The position numbers were made by a program, and so were the translations under genes. The notes below the pieces were generated by a model that was not told the DNA's origin, did not search any database, and was given only the letters and a program-made list of their open reading frames with translations. From Candidatus Bathyarchaeota archaeon (GTDB taxonomy: Archaea > Thermoproteota > Bathyarchaeia > RBG-16-48-13 > JAGMEO01), in assembly GCA_030602965.1 (NCBI GenBank), contig JAUVYS010000003.1, positions 1 through 45,897 on the forward strand: DNA of 45,897 nt, read 5' to 3'. Shown in pieces: positions 27,699-36,484 of the stretch (the first letter of the stretch is position 1; every line of letters starts with the position of its first letter).

Positions 27699-28661
27699 TT
27701 GCAAAAATCTCAACTCTTACCCGATGGCTTATTGGGCGTTTTTAGAAAACAGAAATACCAACTTGTAGGAAGACATGCTGCTGTCAAGAAGTGTCGTTGG
27801 CTTCATAAAAGTTTAGTTGAAGATCGTTCTTGCTATAAAAATAAGTTCTTTGGAATTAAGAGTTGGGGATGTATCCAGATGACTCCCACCGTTGCCTATT
27901 GTACTTTGCGTTGTAAATTCTGTTGGAGAGTTCAACCAGACGAAATAAACATTCCCTTTGATGAAACCCTTTTGCCAAACTGGAATGAACCATCATATAT
28001 AGTCAATGAATGTATTAAAGCTCAACTTCGTATATTAAGTGGGTACAAATCAAACCCTAAGATCAATAGGAAAAGATATAATGAAGCGTTAGAACCACAA
28101 CATGTAGCCATAAGTTTAGCTGGAGAACCTACGCTTTATCCAGAGCTTGGAGAGCTAATTAAAGAGTTCCATCGAAGGAACTTTACAACGTTTGTCGTGA
28201 CAAATGGAACAGTACCTGAAGCTCTTGAAGCTCTTGATGAAGAACCTACGCAACTTTATATTTCTGTATGTGCACCAGATGAAAAAATTTTTCGGATGAC
28301 CTGTCGGCCAAAAATCTCTCAAGCATGGCAGAAAATAACTAAATCACTCGAGTTACTTTCCAGTTTTAATTGTCCAACTGTTATAAGGCACACCTTAGTC
28401 CGCAATCTCAACATGAAATATCCTAAAAAATATGCGAAAATCACCAATACATATAATCCAACGTACATTGAACCGAAGGCCTATGTGTATGTTGGTTACT
28501 CAAGAAAGAGATTGAGATTTGAAGACATGCCAATACACACAGAGATCAAAAACTTTGCTGAAGAACTGAGTGCTTTAACAGGGTACAAGATATTGGATGA
28601 AGCACGTGATAGTCGTGTTGTGTTGTTAAGCCGGTTAGAAAAACCTATTAGGTTTCTTTAA
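27699..28661 (+). CDS. taw1: 4-demethylwyosine synthase (TYW1/Taw1, radical SAM)
   Basis: MTPTVAYCTLRCKFCWRVQPDEI (CxxxCxxC) ...HVAISLAGEPTLYPELGELIKEFHRRNFTTFVVTNGT; TTG start. Confidence 0.93.
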   Translation: MQKSQLLPDGLLGVFRKQKYQLVGRHAAVKKCRWLHKSLVEDRSCYKNKFFGIKSWGCIQMTPTVAYCTLRCKFCWRVQPDEINIPFDETLLPNWNEPSYIVNECIKAQLRILSGYKSNPKINRKRYNEALEPQHVAISLAGEPTLYPELGELIKEFHRRNFTTFVVTNGTVPEALEALDEEPTQLYISVCAPDEKIFRMTCRPKISQAWQKITKSLELLSSFNCPTVIRHTLVRNLNMKYPKKYAKITNTYNPTYIEPKAYVYVGYSRKRLRFEDMPIHTEIKNFAEELSALTGYKILDEARDSRVVLLSRLEKPIRFL

Positions 28662-28683
28662 CGTCAATCTCATTATTCCAATC

Positions 28684-29331
28684 GTGGTTATACCGTTGTC
28701 ACTAAAAAAAATAATTAAGATCCTCCAAAAAGAGTTGAATAAAAAAGATAACGTTCGAGAACAAATTCTATCAAATTCAAGAACTGTTACTAGAATATCA
28801 AAACACGCTATTCTAATGACCCATCAAGGTAGAAACAAAGAAGCTGAAAAAAAACTTGGACAAGCTAAAAAAGAATTGGCAAAAATCAAGAAGATTTCTT
28901 CACCTTATCCTGATCTAGCTTCCATGGGTGCCCTAAGAGCCGCATACGAAGAATATGTAGAAGCCTGGGCTTTCTTAAAGTTTGTAAAGGGTGAAGAGTT
29001 TCTGAATCCAAAGAAGTTCGAGATACCTACAATACCTTATCTTCAAGGGCTTGCTGACTTAATAGGTGAGTTGAGGAGAAAAGCTTTAGATTCTCTGAGG
29101 ATTGGTGATTTAGAGACTTCTGAAAAATGCCTTGAAACAATGGAAGAAGTGTATCTTGAACTCATGTCTCTTGAAAATGTCCATGGTTTAGCCCCAAATA
29201 TAAGAAGAAAAGTTGACGTATCAAGAAAAATAATTGAGGCGACTAGAGGAGACATAACATCAGAAAGCAGGCGGAGTTTACTAGCAACTTCGCTTAAAAA
29301 CCTAAAGAAGCAGCTCAATAGCAAATTATGA
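28684..29331 (+). CDS. Archaeal translin-family protein
   Basis: SRTVTRISKHAILMTHQGRNKEAEKKLGQAKKEL...GALRAAYEEYVEAWAFLKF...IPYLQGLADLIGELRRKALDSLRIGD. Confidence 0.87.
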   Translation: MVIPLSLKKIIKILQKELNKKDNVREQILSNSRTVTRISKHAILMTHQGRNKEAEKKLGQAKKELAKIKKISSPYPDLASMGALRAAYEEYVEAWAFLKFVKGEEFLNPKKFEIPTIPYLQGLADLIGELRRKALDSLRIGDLETSEKCLETMEEVYLELMSLENVHGLAPNIRRKVDVSRKIIEATRGDITSESRRSLLATSLKNLKKQLNSKL

Positions 29332-29407
29332 GAAAATTTCTAGCTGTTCTTGAAGTTTCAAACATGTTATTTACAAGAGTACGCCTCAGATCTGGGAGCT
29401 CAATTGT

Positions 29408-30082
29408 TTGAAGAAGATTCCAAAAAACTTTGATGTCAAAAAAGCACGTGGCATTCAATCTGCACTAGCAAAGAGAGTGATAAAAAAAGATGTTCTTCCA
29501 TCATCTTTGAAGACGATTGCTGGTGTCGATGTTTCATATACTCAAAATCTTGCAGTTGCAGCTGTTGCAATACTAGATTACGACAATTTGGAAACTATCG
29601 AGGTACAGTTTAGTTTAGTCAAGATATGTTTCCCCTATGTACCTACTCTTTTATCATTTCGTGAGGCCCCAGCAATACTTAGTGTCTTAAAAAAGTTGAA
29701 GTCTGAACCAGATGTATGTCTTATTGATGGACATGGAGTAGCTCACCCCTACAGCTTTGGTTTGGCGTGTCACATTGGCGTCATCAAGAAAGTTCCAACG
29801 ATAGGTGTTGCTAAGAATAAACTTTTTGGTGAAGTCAGCAAATTTGAACATAATACAGCAAAAATTAAGGATAACAGTGAAGTCATAGGTCTAGCACTTC
29901 TGAAAAGCACATGCAGAAGACCATTATACATCAGTGTGGGTAACATGGTAAGCTTGGATAAAGCCCTAGAAATCGTAAAGCATTGCATTAGTAACAATTA
30001 TCGAACAGCAATACCGATTATGATTGCACATAAGTTAGCTAATAGGAAAAAACATAATTTGGTTAAGAGGATAAAAAAATGA
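29408..30082 (+). CDS. nfi: Endonuclease V
   Basis: IAGVDVSYTQNLAVAAVAILDY...PYVPTLLSFREAPAILSVLKKL...LIDGHGVAHPYSFGLACHIGVIKKVPTIGVAKNKLFGE. Confidence 0.95.
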   Translation: MKKIPKNFDVKKARGIQSALAKRVIKKDVLPSSLKTIAGVDVSYTQNLAVAAVAILDYDNLETIEVQFSLVKICFPYVPTLLSFREAPAILSVLKKLKSEPDVCLIDGHGVAHPYSFGLACHIGVIKKVPTIGVAKNKLFGEVSKFEHNTAKIKDNSEVIGLALLKSTCRRPLYISVGNMVSLDKALEIVKHCISNNYRTAIPIMIAHKLANRKKHNLVKRIKK

Positions 30083-30756
30083 AGCCAAGTCTTTGGAACA
30101 CCTTAAACAAACTCGCTTTATTGTTAACTCAGGAAAAATCTTTGAAAACTTCAACAACAAAGTTATCTGATAAATTAGGCCTCGCTCAACAGACTGTTTC
30201 ACGCCACTTAATTATGCTGGAAAGACTTGGTCTTATCGAAAGACATGTTACTGTCAAAGGCGAAGAAATAAAGATTACAAACAAAGGATTGGACGAGTTA
30301 AGAAATGTTTATTTTAAGCTAAAATCAATTTTTGAGGGAATTTCAGAAACCTTCATTTTTGAAGGAAGACTTTTTTCTGGAATTGGCGAAGCTGCTTACT
30401 ATATGAGTTTAAAAACATATCGTAACCAATTCATTGAAAAACTTGGTTTTGATCCTTATCCAGGAACATTAAACCTCAAACTTCTATCTACCTCTGACGT
30501 GATTGCAAAGAAGGAATTAGAAACACATTCAGGCATTGAAATTGAAAGTTTTAAAGATAAGAAGAGAACTTATGGTTCAGCCAAATGCTTTAAAGCAAAA
30601 ATAGATGACAAAATTGATGGCGCTGTTGTAATTATAGACCGCAGCCATTACAATGATTCTGTGCTTGAAGTCATAGCTCCAGTATATATTAGGGAAAAAT
30701 TAAGTCTAAAAGATGGAAACATTGTACGTGTTGAAACTTTTACTAAAACAGATTAA
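30079..30756 (+). CDS. ribK: CTP-dependent riboflavin kinase with N-terminal wHTH (DUF120)
   Basis: HTH: SDKLGLAQQTVSRHLIMLERLGLIERH; kinase: GRLFSGIGEAAYYMSLKTYRNQFIEKLGFDPYPGTLNLKL. Confidence 0.95.
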   Translation: MKPSLWNTLNKLALLLTQEKSLKTSTTKLSDKLGLAQQTVSRHLIMLERLGLIERHVTVKGEEIKITNKGLDELRNVYFKLKSIFEGISETFIFEGRLFSGIGEAAYYMSLKTYRNQFIEKLGFDPYPGTLNLKLLSTSDVIAKKELETHSGIEIESFKDKKRTYGSAKCFKAKIDDKIDGAVVIIDRSHYNDSVLEVIAPVYIREKLSLKDGNIVRVETFTKTD

Positions 30757-30816
30757 GCGCAAAAATTGAACTTTGTTTAATAATAGATTTTTTATAAAAA
30801 AACAAGTAAATTTATG

Positions 30817-31278
30817 CTATTTCCACTCTTTAACTATTTTCCGTTTAATCATTGAAGAGCTATTTAAATCAGAAGCTGCAAATTCTCGGATTTTTACAAC
30901 CTTAACTTTTAGATCTAACTTGGCGACCGCTTTTTTCACTGCCTTCTCAATGTAGTCTTGATCATAACCAAGAGCGATGATGTCTGGCTTAATCTTTCTC
31001 ATTACCTCCTCAATATTCAGATCTTCGTAACCTAGAATAGCTTCATCAACGGGTTTTAGGGATTCAACTAACGCTCTCCGTTGATCCTCAGGTATAATGG
31101 GTTTTTTGCCTTTCAATCGCTTAACAGTACTATCTCTAGCTACTACTACAATAAGCTTAGAATTGTCACCTCCAACTTTCTTAGCTTCTTCCAGTGAGAG
31201 AATATGCCCATAATGTAAAAGATCAAATACCCCTGAAGCCAATACTATGATATTCTTATTTTTTCCCAATTTTTTCAC
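30817..31278 (-). CDS. ribL: FAD synthetase (archaeal RibL)
   Basis: VLASGVFDLLHYGHILSLEEAKKVGGDNSKLIVVVARDSTVKRLKGKKPIIPEDQRRALVESLKPVDEAILG. Confidence 0.93.
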   Translation of the reverse strand: MKKLGKNKNIIVLASGVFDLLHYGHILSLEEAKKVGGDNSKLIVVVARDSTVKRLKGKKPIIPEDQRRALVESLKPVDEAILGYEDLNIEEVMRKIKPDIIALGYDQDYIEKAVKKAVAKLDLKVKVVKIREFAASDLNSSSMIKRKIVKEWK

Positions 31279-31358
31279 ATCAAACAGTCTATTCGTACAT
31301 CTTGCGAATCTTATGTAGTTAGATTTTGTTTTCTCAATTATTTTAATGTAAATGGTGG

Positions 31359-31461
31359 CGGGCCCGGAGGGATTTGAACCCTCGGCCTTCGGGTTAAGAG
31401 CCTCAGCCTCAAAGAGGTAAACCTCAGAGACCGCTGCACTACCTAACTATGCTACGGGCCC
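31359..31461 (-). tRNA. tRNA-Lys(CTT) with a 29-nt intron (31402..31430); CCA encoded at 31356..31358
   Basis: GGGCCCG TA GCAT AGTTAGGTA GTGC A GCGG [TCTCTGAGGTTTACCTCTTTGAGGCTGAG] G CTCTTAA CCCGA AGGCC GAGGG TTCAAAT CCCTC CGGGCCC G. Confidence 0.9.
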
Positions 31462-31564
31462 TCAAGGGAAAGGAAAATGATTGTTCATTTTATAAGTTTT
31501 ATTAAAATAAGTTGCTGGAAATGATCGAAAGAAATTCAACCTGAAAAACTATGCCAAAAAATAT

Positions 31565-31832
31565 TCAAGTAGAAACCTTTTTTTCCAACATTTTCTTTAG
31601 ACGATATATTTCGTTTAAAAGATCTTGTGTTTCAACTTCTTTTACAGTTTTTACTCCTTTTTATTACTGGAATTACGATCTTTTTTCTCCTTCTTTGAAT
31701 TAAAACACCAACGGCTACAAATGAACACAAAATAAACACTAGAATTAATAGATTATGTAGAAAAGTTTGTGTCCAATCCCCCTTTTTCTGATTGGCGGTA
31801 AAAGTTTGTACTCTAATATTGTCAAATTATAT
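31565..31832 (-). pseudogene. Possible remnant of a membrane-anchored protein (C-terminal TM plus charged tail)
   Basis: DNIRVQTFTANQKKGDWTQTFLHNLLILVFILCSFVAVGVLIQRRRKKIVIPVIKRSK(frameshift)KTVKEVETQDLLNEIYRLKKMLEKKVST*; no start and an upstream in-frame stop. Confidence 0.45.
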
Positions 31833-31942
31833 GCGAACACATTAGGTCAATTTATTTAACATATGACCTAGCCTTCAACCGTTTCTCGCACACACATAAG
31901 TTAACTTTTAAGATTCAAAATCGCAAATAAGATTGAAAAACC

Positions 31943-33010
31943 GTGTCAAAGGCATACTGTCTCAAGATTTCGAAAAAGCTTGGAGAAAAAGCTATACAAC
32001 TAATTAAAAGCCTAAATCTACTGAATCCCGACCTTAAAATCGCAAAAGAAGAAGACACGCTCTTAATTCCTCTCATTAGAGAACCAAGAAACACCGTAAT
32101 GACAAGAATTAAGCAAAATATTGACCCTGTTGAATTATCCACCTCAAATTTTCAATTAAAAAGAAAAAAAACTCAAACATTAAGCGCAGTCTTAAAGGAG
32201 ATTATCCCGCCACATCTTCTATTAAGTCTACCAAAGTCTTACGATATAACTGGCCAAGTAATTATTATTGAAGTACCCCCTGACCTCAATGAATATGAAA
32301 AACAATTAGGCGAAGGTCTCATTAAGATTTATCCAAAAATAAAGACAGTTTTGTCAAAACAAAGTGCAATTTCTGGTGAGAGCCGTCTTCGAAGATATAA
32401 AATCATAGCTGGATCTGGCGAAACAGAAACAGTTCATAAAGAAAATGGCTGCCTTTATCACATTGACCCTGTAAAAGCCTATTTTAGCCCTCGCCTATCC
32501 TTTGAACACAACAGAGTTTCAAACAATGTAAAAAATGGAGAAAATGTCATCGATATGTTTGCGGGTGTAGGTCCTTTTACCATTCAAATTGCAAAAAGAC
32601 ATAAGGATGTCAAAATCTATGCAATAGATCTAAATCCTGATGCTTTCCAATTCCTTGAAAAAAACATCGAAACCAACAAAGTCAAAAGTAAAGTCGTACC
32701 CATTCTTGGAGATGCCAGGGAGATTATTGAAAGAGACTTGATTGGAACTGCAGATCGAATTATCATGAATTTGCCAAAAGATTCAATCAAATTCATCGAC
32801 ACAGCATGCAAGGGGATCAAATCTTCAGGTGGAATTATTCACTACTATGAGTTTGCGGGTGGAAATGAATTGTTCAAAAGGGCTAAAGAAAGATTACGAA
32901 ATGCAGTATTAAAGAATGGAAGAAAAATTAAAAGCACCACCACTTATAGAAAAGTCAGAGCAACAGCGCCTTATGAGTGGCAAATAGTATTAGACGCCCT
33001 TATTCATTAA
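31943..33010 (+). CDS. trm5: tRNA (guanine37-N1)-methyltransferase (Trm5)
   Basis: DPVKAYFSPRLSFEHNRVSNNVKNGENVIDMFAGVGPFTIQIAKRH...RIIMNLPKDSIKFID. Confidence 0.94.
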   Translation: MSKAYCLKISKKLGEKAIQLIKSLNLLNPDLKIAKEEDTLLIPLIREPRNTVMTRIKQNIDPVELSTSNFQLKRKKTQTLSAVLKEIIPPHLLLSLPKSYDITGQVIIIEVPPDLNEYEKQLGEGLIKIYPKIKTVLSKQSAISGESRLRRYKIIAGSGETETVHKENGCLYHIDPVKAYFSPRLSFEHNRVSNNVKNGENVIDMFAGVGPFTIQIAKRHKDVKIYAIDLNPDAFQFLEKNIETNKVKSKVVPILGDAREIIERDLIGTADRIIMNLPKDSIKFIDTACKGIKSSGGIIHYYEFAGGNELFKRAKERLRNAVLKNGRKIKSTTTYRKVRATAPYEWQIVLDALIH

Positions 33011-33431
33011 TTTCAGTTATTAATGTTATTAAGATTTTTTGATTGGGCCTTTGAATTTTTGTTATAAATTCAGTAGAAAAATCAATGGCTGCTTTATTAG
33101 ATTTTACCATGAGAGTTCTTCCACAATGGAAATCACTCATCCTTGCAACTAGATCTGAAGGATGGGTAAAAGTTAAGCCTGGTCCTCCAAAGCCAAGGGT
33201 TGTCTCTATTAAACCATCTACCTCAATTGTCACAGATATTTTTGCATCTTTTTTTTTAGCTAATTGTTTAAAGTCGAGATTCAATTCAGATGCTCCTTTA
33301 GAAGCGTTAACAGCTATTATGCAGTCCCCTTTTTTAGTTAAATAAGACTCTGTTGTTATCTCGAAAGTGGATTTGTTTCTTGCAGTTATGTTTTTGTGGC
33401 CCCAGCCAACAATTTCTTCGAACACTTTCAA
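33000..33431 (-). CDS. DUF371 family protein
   Basis: GWGHKNITARNKSTFEITTESYLTKKGDCIIAVNASKGASELN...GRTLMVKSNKAAIDFSTEFI. Confidence 0.87.
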   Translation of the reverse strand: MKVFEEIVGWGHKNITARNKSTFEITTESYLTKKGDCIIAVNASKGASELNLDFKQLAKKKDAKISVTIEVDGLIETTLGFGGPGLTFTHPSDLVARMSDFHCGRTLMVKSNKAAIDFSTEFITKIQRPNQKILITLITEINE

Positions 33432-33496
33432 TTAAAGCACTATAATTTATTATACTATGAATTATTGAATTAACGTGTTTTTGTAAAGGTTTAAAT

Positions 33497-33537
33497 ATTA
33501 CCATTAAGTAACTTAAAATAAATTACCAAAAGGTAAT
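33497..33537. promoter_or_regulatory. Putative operator: imperfect IR ATTACC-ATTA-AGTAAC and perfect IR ATTACC-AAAA-GGTAAT
   Basis: Perfect 6-bp arms at 33522..33527 and 33532..33537; related imperfect copy at 33497..33512; half-sites 25 bp apart, immediately upstream of the 33540 GTG start and downstream of TTTAAATA. Confidence 0.6.
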
Positions 33538-33539
33538 AA

Positions 33540-33965
33540 GTGTCAACAATGACGTTTAAATTAGTTCTCTTAAAAGACAACAAAGTAGTCTGGGAAATGC
33601 CACTTTTCACAAAAGAGTGGATAAAAGAGGATTTAAACGAAGAACTAGAAGAATTAGAAAACGAGTTTGATAGAATATCTAAAATCTTTGATGCTTTATC
33701 TAACAAAAACAGGTTGATGATGATGAAAAGCCTCATAGAAGAGGAAACCACGCTTCACTTCTCTGATTTAATGAGAGACCTAAGAATGAACCCTAAAATT
33801 GTAAGAGAGAGTGCTTTAAAGCTCAGGAACGGTGGTCTCCTAGAACAGCCAGACAGAGGCGAGTACCAGTGCTCAAGAACAGGGCAAGTTTCTTTTTTTA
33901 CACTTCCTCTAGTTTTAAAACGCTTACTCAAAACTTTAGATGAAATTGATGAAGAGATGGTTTAG
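33540..33965 (+). CDS. ArsR-family winged-helix transcriptional regulator (HSR1/Phr-like candidate)
   Basis: ISKIFDALSNKNRLMMMKSLIEEETTLHFSDLMRDLRMNPKIVRESALKLRNGGLLEQPDRGEYQCSRTGQ; adjacent to cdc48. Confidence 0.85.
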   Translation: MSTMTFKLVLLKDNKVVWEMPLFTKEWIKEDLNEELEELENEFDRISKIFDALSNKNRLMMMKSLIEEETTLHFSDLMRDLRMNPKIVRESALKLRNGGLLEQPDRGEYQCSRTGQVSFFTLPLVLKRLLKTLDEIDEEMV

Positions 33966-34046
33966 TTAAAAATACTTATTATTAAAAAGTCTATAAAAGA
34001 CAACGATTTAAAAATTTGTTAATTAATAGAAGAAAATGGTGACAAC

Positions 34047-36227
34047 GTGATGGTTAAAGAAATGCAATTAAAGGTAGCTGAAGCCAAGCAACGTGACATA
34101 GGTAGAGGAAAAGCAAGATTAGATAGTGATGGGATGCAAGCTCTAGGCATAACTACAGGAGACATCATCCAGATAACTGGAAAAAGAGACACTACGGCCG
34201 TTGCGTGGCCAGCTTATCCTGAAGACCAAGGTAAGCAAATCATTCGAATAGATGGCATAATTAGAAGAAACGCTAAAGTTGCTTTAAATGACTATATAAT
34301 TATTAAAGGTGTAGAGGCAAAAGGAGCTCAGACTGTTGTATTGGCACCTATTGACATGCGCCTTAATATTGACCAGGATTTCACAGGTTTTGTGAAGAAT
34401 AGGTTACTCGAGCTCCCATTAGTAGAAGGCGATTCTGTTTTCGTAATGATAATGGGCAGTGCTATTCCATTCTCTGTTGTTCGAATTAGACCTCGCGGAA
34501 TAGTAAAAGTTACACAGTCAACAAACTTTCAGATACTAAGTGAACCAACTCCTGAGAAGAAGGGAATTCCTATAGTCACGTACGAAGATGTTGGAGGTCT
34601 TCATGAAGAAATTCGCAGACTTAGAGAGATGGTAGAGCTTCCACTCCGTCATCCTGAGCTTTTTCAACGGCTTGGCATTGAACCTCCAAAGGGAGTACTT
34701 CTTCAGGGTCCTCCTGGATGTGGCAAAACACTTCTAGCGAAGGCTGTTGCCAATGAATCGGAAGCTAACTTTTATGTAATCAATGGTCCAGAGATTATGA
34801 GCAAATATTATGGCGAGTCAGAAAAGAGGTTACGGCAAGTCTTTCAGAAGGCTCAAGAGAATTCCCCAAGCATCTTATTTATCGATGAATTGGACGCGAT
34901 AGCGCCAAAACGAGAAGAAGTAAGTGGTGAAGTAGAAAGAAGAGTTGTTGCTCAGCTTCTCTCTTTAATGGATGGGCTTGAAGCCAGAGGCGACGTAATA
35001 GTTATCGGTGCAACAAACAGAGTGAATGCTATTGATCCTGCTTTAAGAAGGCCAGGGCGATTTGACCGAGAAATTGAGATTGGTGTTCCCGATAAAAATG
35101 GACGGTATGAAATACTTCAGATTCAAACAAGGGGAATGCCATTATATGAGGATGTTGATCTAATGAAATTAAGAAACGTGACTCATGGATATACAGGTGC
35201 AGATATTGCTGCTCTTGCTCGTGAAGCAGCAATGAAAAGTCTTCGGCGTTATCTTCCTGAAATAAACCTAGAGGATGAGAAAGTCGCACCTCAAATCTTG
35301 GAAAAGATGGAAGTAAAAATGGAAGATTTCTTAGCAGCCTTCAGAGAAATAACCCCAACAGCTATGAGGGAAGTTTACATTGAAGTGCCAACCACACGGT
35401 GGAGCGATATAGGAGGATTAGAAGAGTCAAAACAATTACTCAAAGAGTCGGTGGAATGGCCAATAAATAACCCAAGCATCTTTTCCAGAATGGGAATTAA
35501 ATCTCCAAAAGGCATTCTATTACATGGTCCACCGGGATGTGGAAAAACACTCCTAGCTAGAGCAGTTGCTACAGAAAGCGAAGCAAACTTCATTAGCATA
35601 AAGGGGCCAGAGGTCTTCAGTAAGTGGGTTGGAGAATCAGAAAAAGCAATAAGGGAAATCTTCAGGAAAGGACGTACCGCGGCTCCATCGGTAATCTTCA
35701 TTGATGAGCTTGATTCTATTGTACCTAGAAGAGGAGTTGGTTACGCCGACTCCGGAGTGTCTCAAAGAGTCCTAAGCCAACTTCTAACAGAGCTAGATGG
35801 TTTGGTATCTCTACAGAGTGTTGTTGTTATTGGAGCGACAAATAGACCCGACATAATAGATCCTGCGCTCATGAGACCAGGCCGATTTGACAGAATGATC
35901 TATGTCCCAGCTCCAGAAGACAAGAGCCGCCTTCAAATATTTAAAATATATACAAAAGATATGCCCCTAACCAATGATGTTGATATAGAAGAACTCACCA
36001 AAAGAACTAAAGGATATTCAGGCGCAGACATAGAAGCAATATGCAGAGAAGCTGGAATGAATGCCTTAAGACGGAACATTGAGGAGAAAAAGGTTAAACT
36101 TGAAGACTTCAATAAAGCAATAGAAAATTCTGCTCCAAGCATCACTCCTCAAATGGAAAAGTGGTATCAGAACGTAGCTAAACAATTTAAGAGACAAACG
36201 GTTAAACCTGCAATGCCCGTAGCATAA
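34047..36227 (+). CDS. cdc48: CDC48/VCP-family AAA+ ATPase
   Basis: N-domain plus two AAA modules: [57 protein letters not shown]. Confidence 0.97.
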   Translation: MMVKEMQLKVAEAKQRDIGRGKARLDSDGMQALGITTGDIIQITGKRDTTAVAWPAYPEDQGKQIIRIDGIIRRNAKVALNDYIIIKGVEAKGAQTVVLAPIDMRLNIDQDFTGFVKNRLLELPLVEGDSVFVMIMGSAIPFSVVRIRPRGIVKVTQSTNFQILSEPTPEKKGIPIVTYEDVGGLHEEIRRLREMVELPLRHPELFQRLGIEPPKGVLLQGPPGCGKTLLAKAVANESEANFYVINGPEIMSKYYGESEKRLRQVFQKAQENSPSILFIDELDAIAPKREEVSGEVERRVVAQLLSLMDGLEARGDVIVIGATNRVNAIDPALRRPGRFDREIEIGVPDKNGRYEILQIQTRGMPLYEDVDLMKLRNVTHGYTGADIAALAREAAMKSLRRYLPEINLEDEKVAPQILEKMEVKMEDFLAAFREITPTAMREVYIEVPTTRWSDIGGLEESKQLLKESVEWPINNPSIFSRMGIKSPKGILLHGPPGCGKTLLARAVATESEANFISIKGPEVFSKWVGESEKAIREIFRKGRTAAPSVIFIDELDSIVPRRGVGYADSGVSQRVLSQLLTELDGLVSLQSVVVIGATNRPDIIDPALMRPGRFDRMIYVPAPEDKSRLQIFKIYTKDMPLTNDVDIEELTKRTKGYSGADIEAICREAGMNALRRNIEEKKVKLEDFNKAIENSAPSITPQMEKWYQNVAKQFKRQTVKPAMPVA

Positions 36228-36238
36228 GAAACCAAGAG

Positions 36239-36484
36239 ATGAAAAATATTTTGCAACAAAACTGGGAAATCATTCCACTGCACACTTATATTGTTGAACT
36301 GCTTGAAAAGAACAAAGGCACATACACTGACGACGAACTTTTCAAAGTTTTAAAAGAAAAAAACAACGACCTTAGCATGAGAACCTTCAACAAAACACTG
36401 ATGAATCTAGAAGTAAGTGGCTTAGTACGAGTTACCTACTTAACGAAAAAAAAACGCAACATCGAACTGATAGCAAATACGTGA
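36239..36484 (+). CDS. Small archaeal winged-helix protein
   Basis: 81 aa, LLEKNKGTYTDDELFKVLKEKNNDLSMRTFNKTLMNLEVSGLVRVTYLTKKKRNIELI; overlaps the fen1 start by 4 nt. Confidence 0.75.
   Translation: MKNILQQNWEIIPLHTYIVELLEKNKGTYTDDELFKVLKEKNNDLSMRTFNKTLMNLEVSGLVRVTYLTKKKRNIELIANT

Noticed and set aside
33989-34001. Short inverted repeat GTCT-ATAAA-AGAC around a TATA-like site upstream of cdc48
   Set aside because: 4-bp arms in AT-rich DNA are expected by chance; does not match the ATTACC operator
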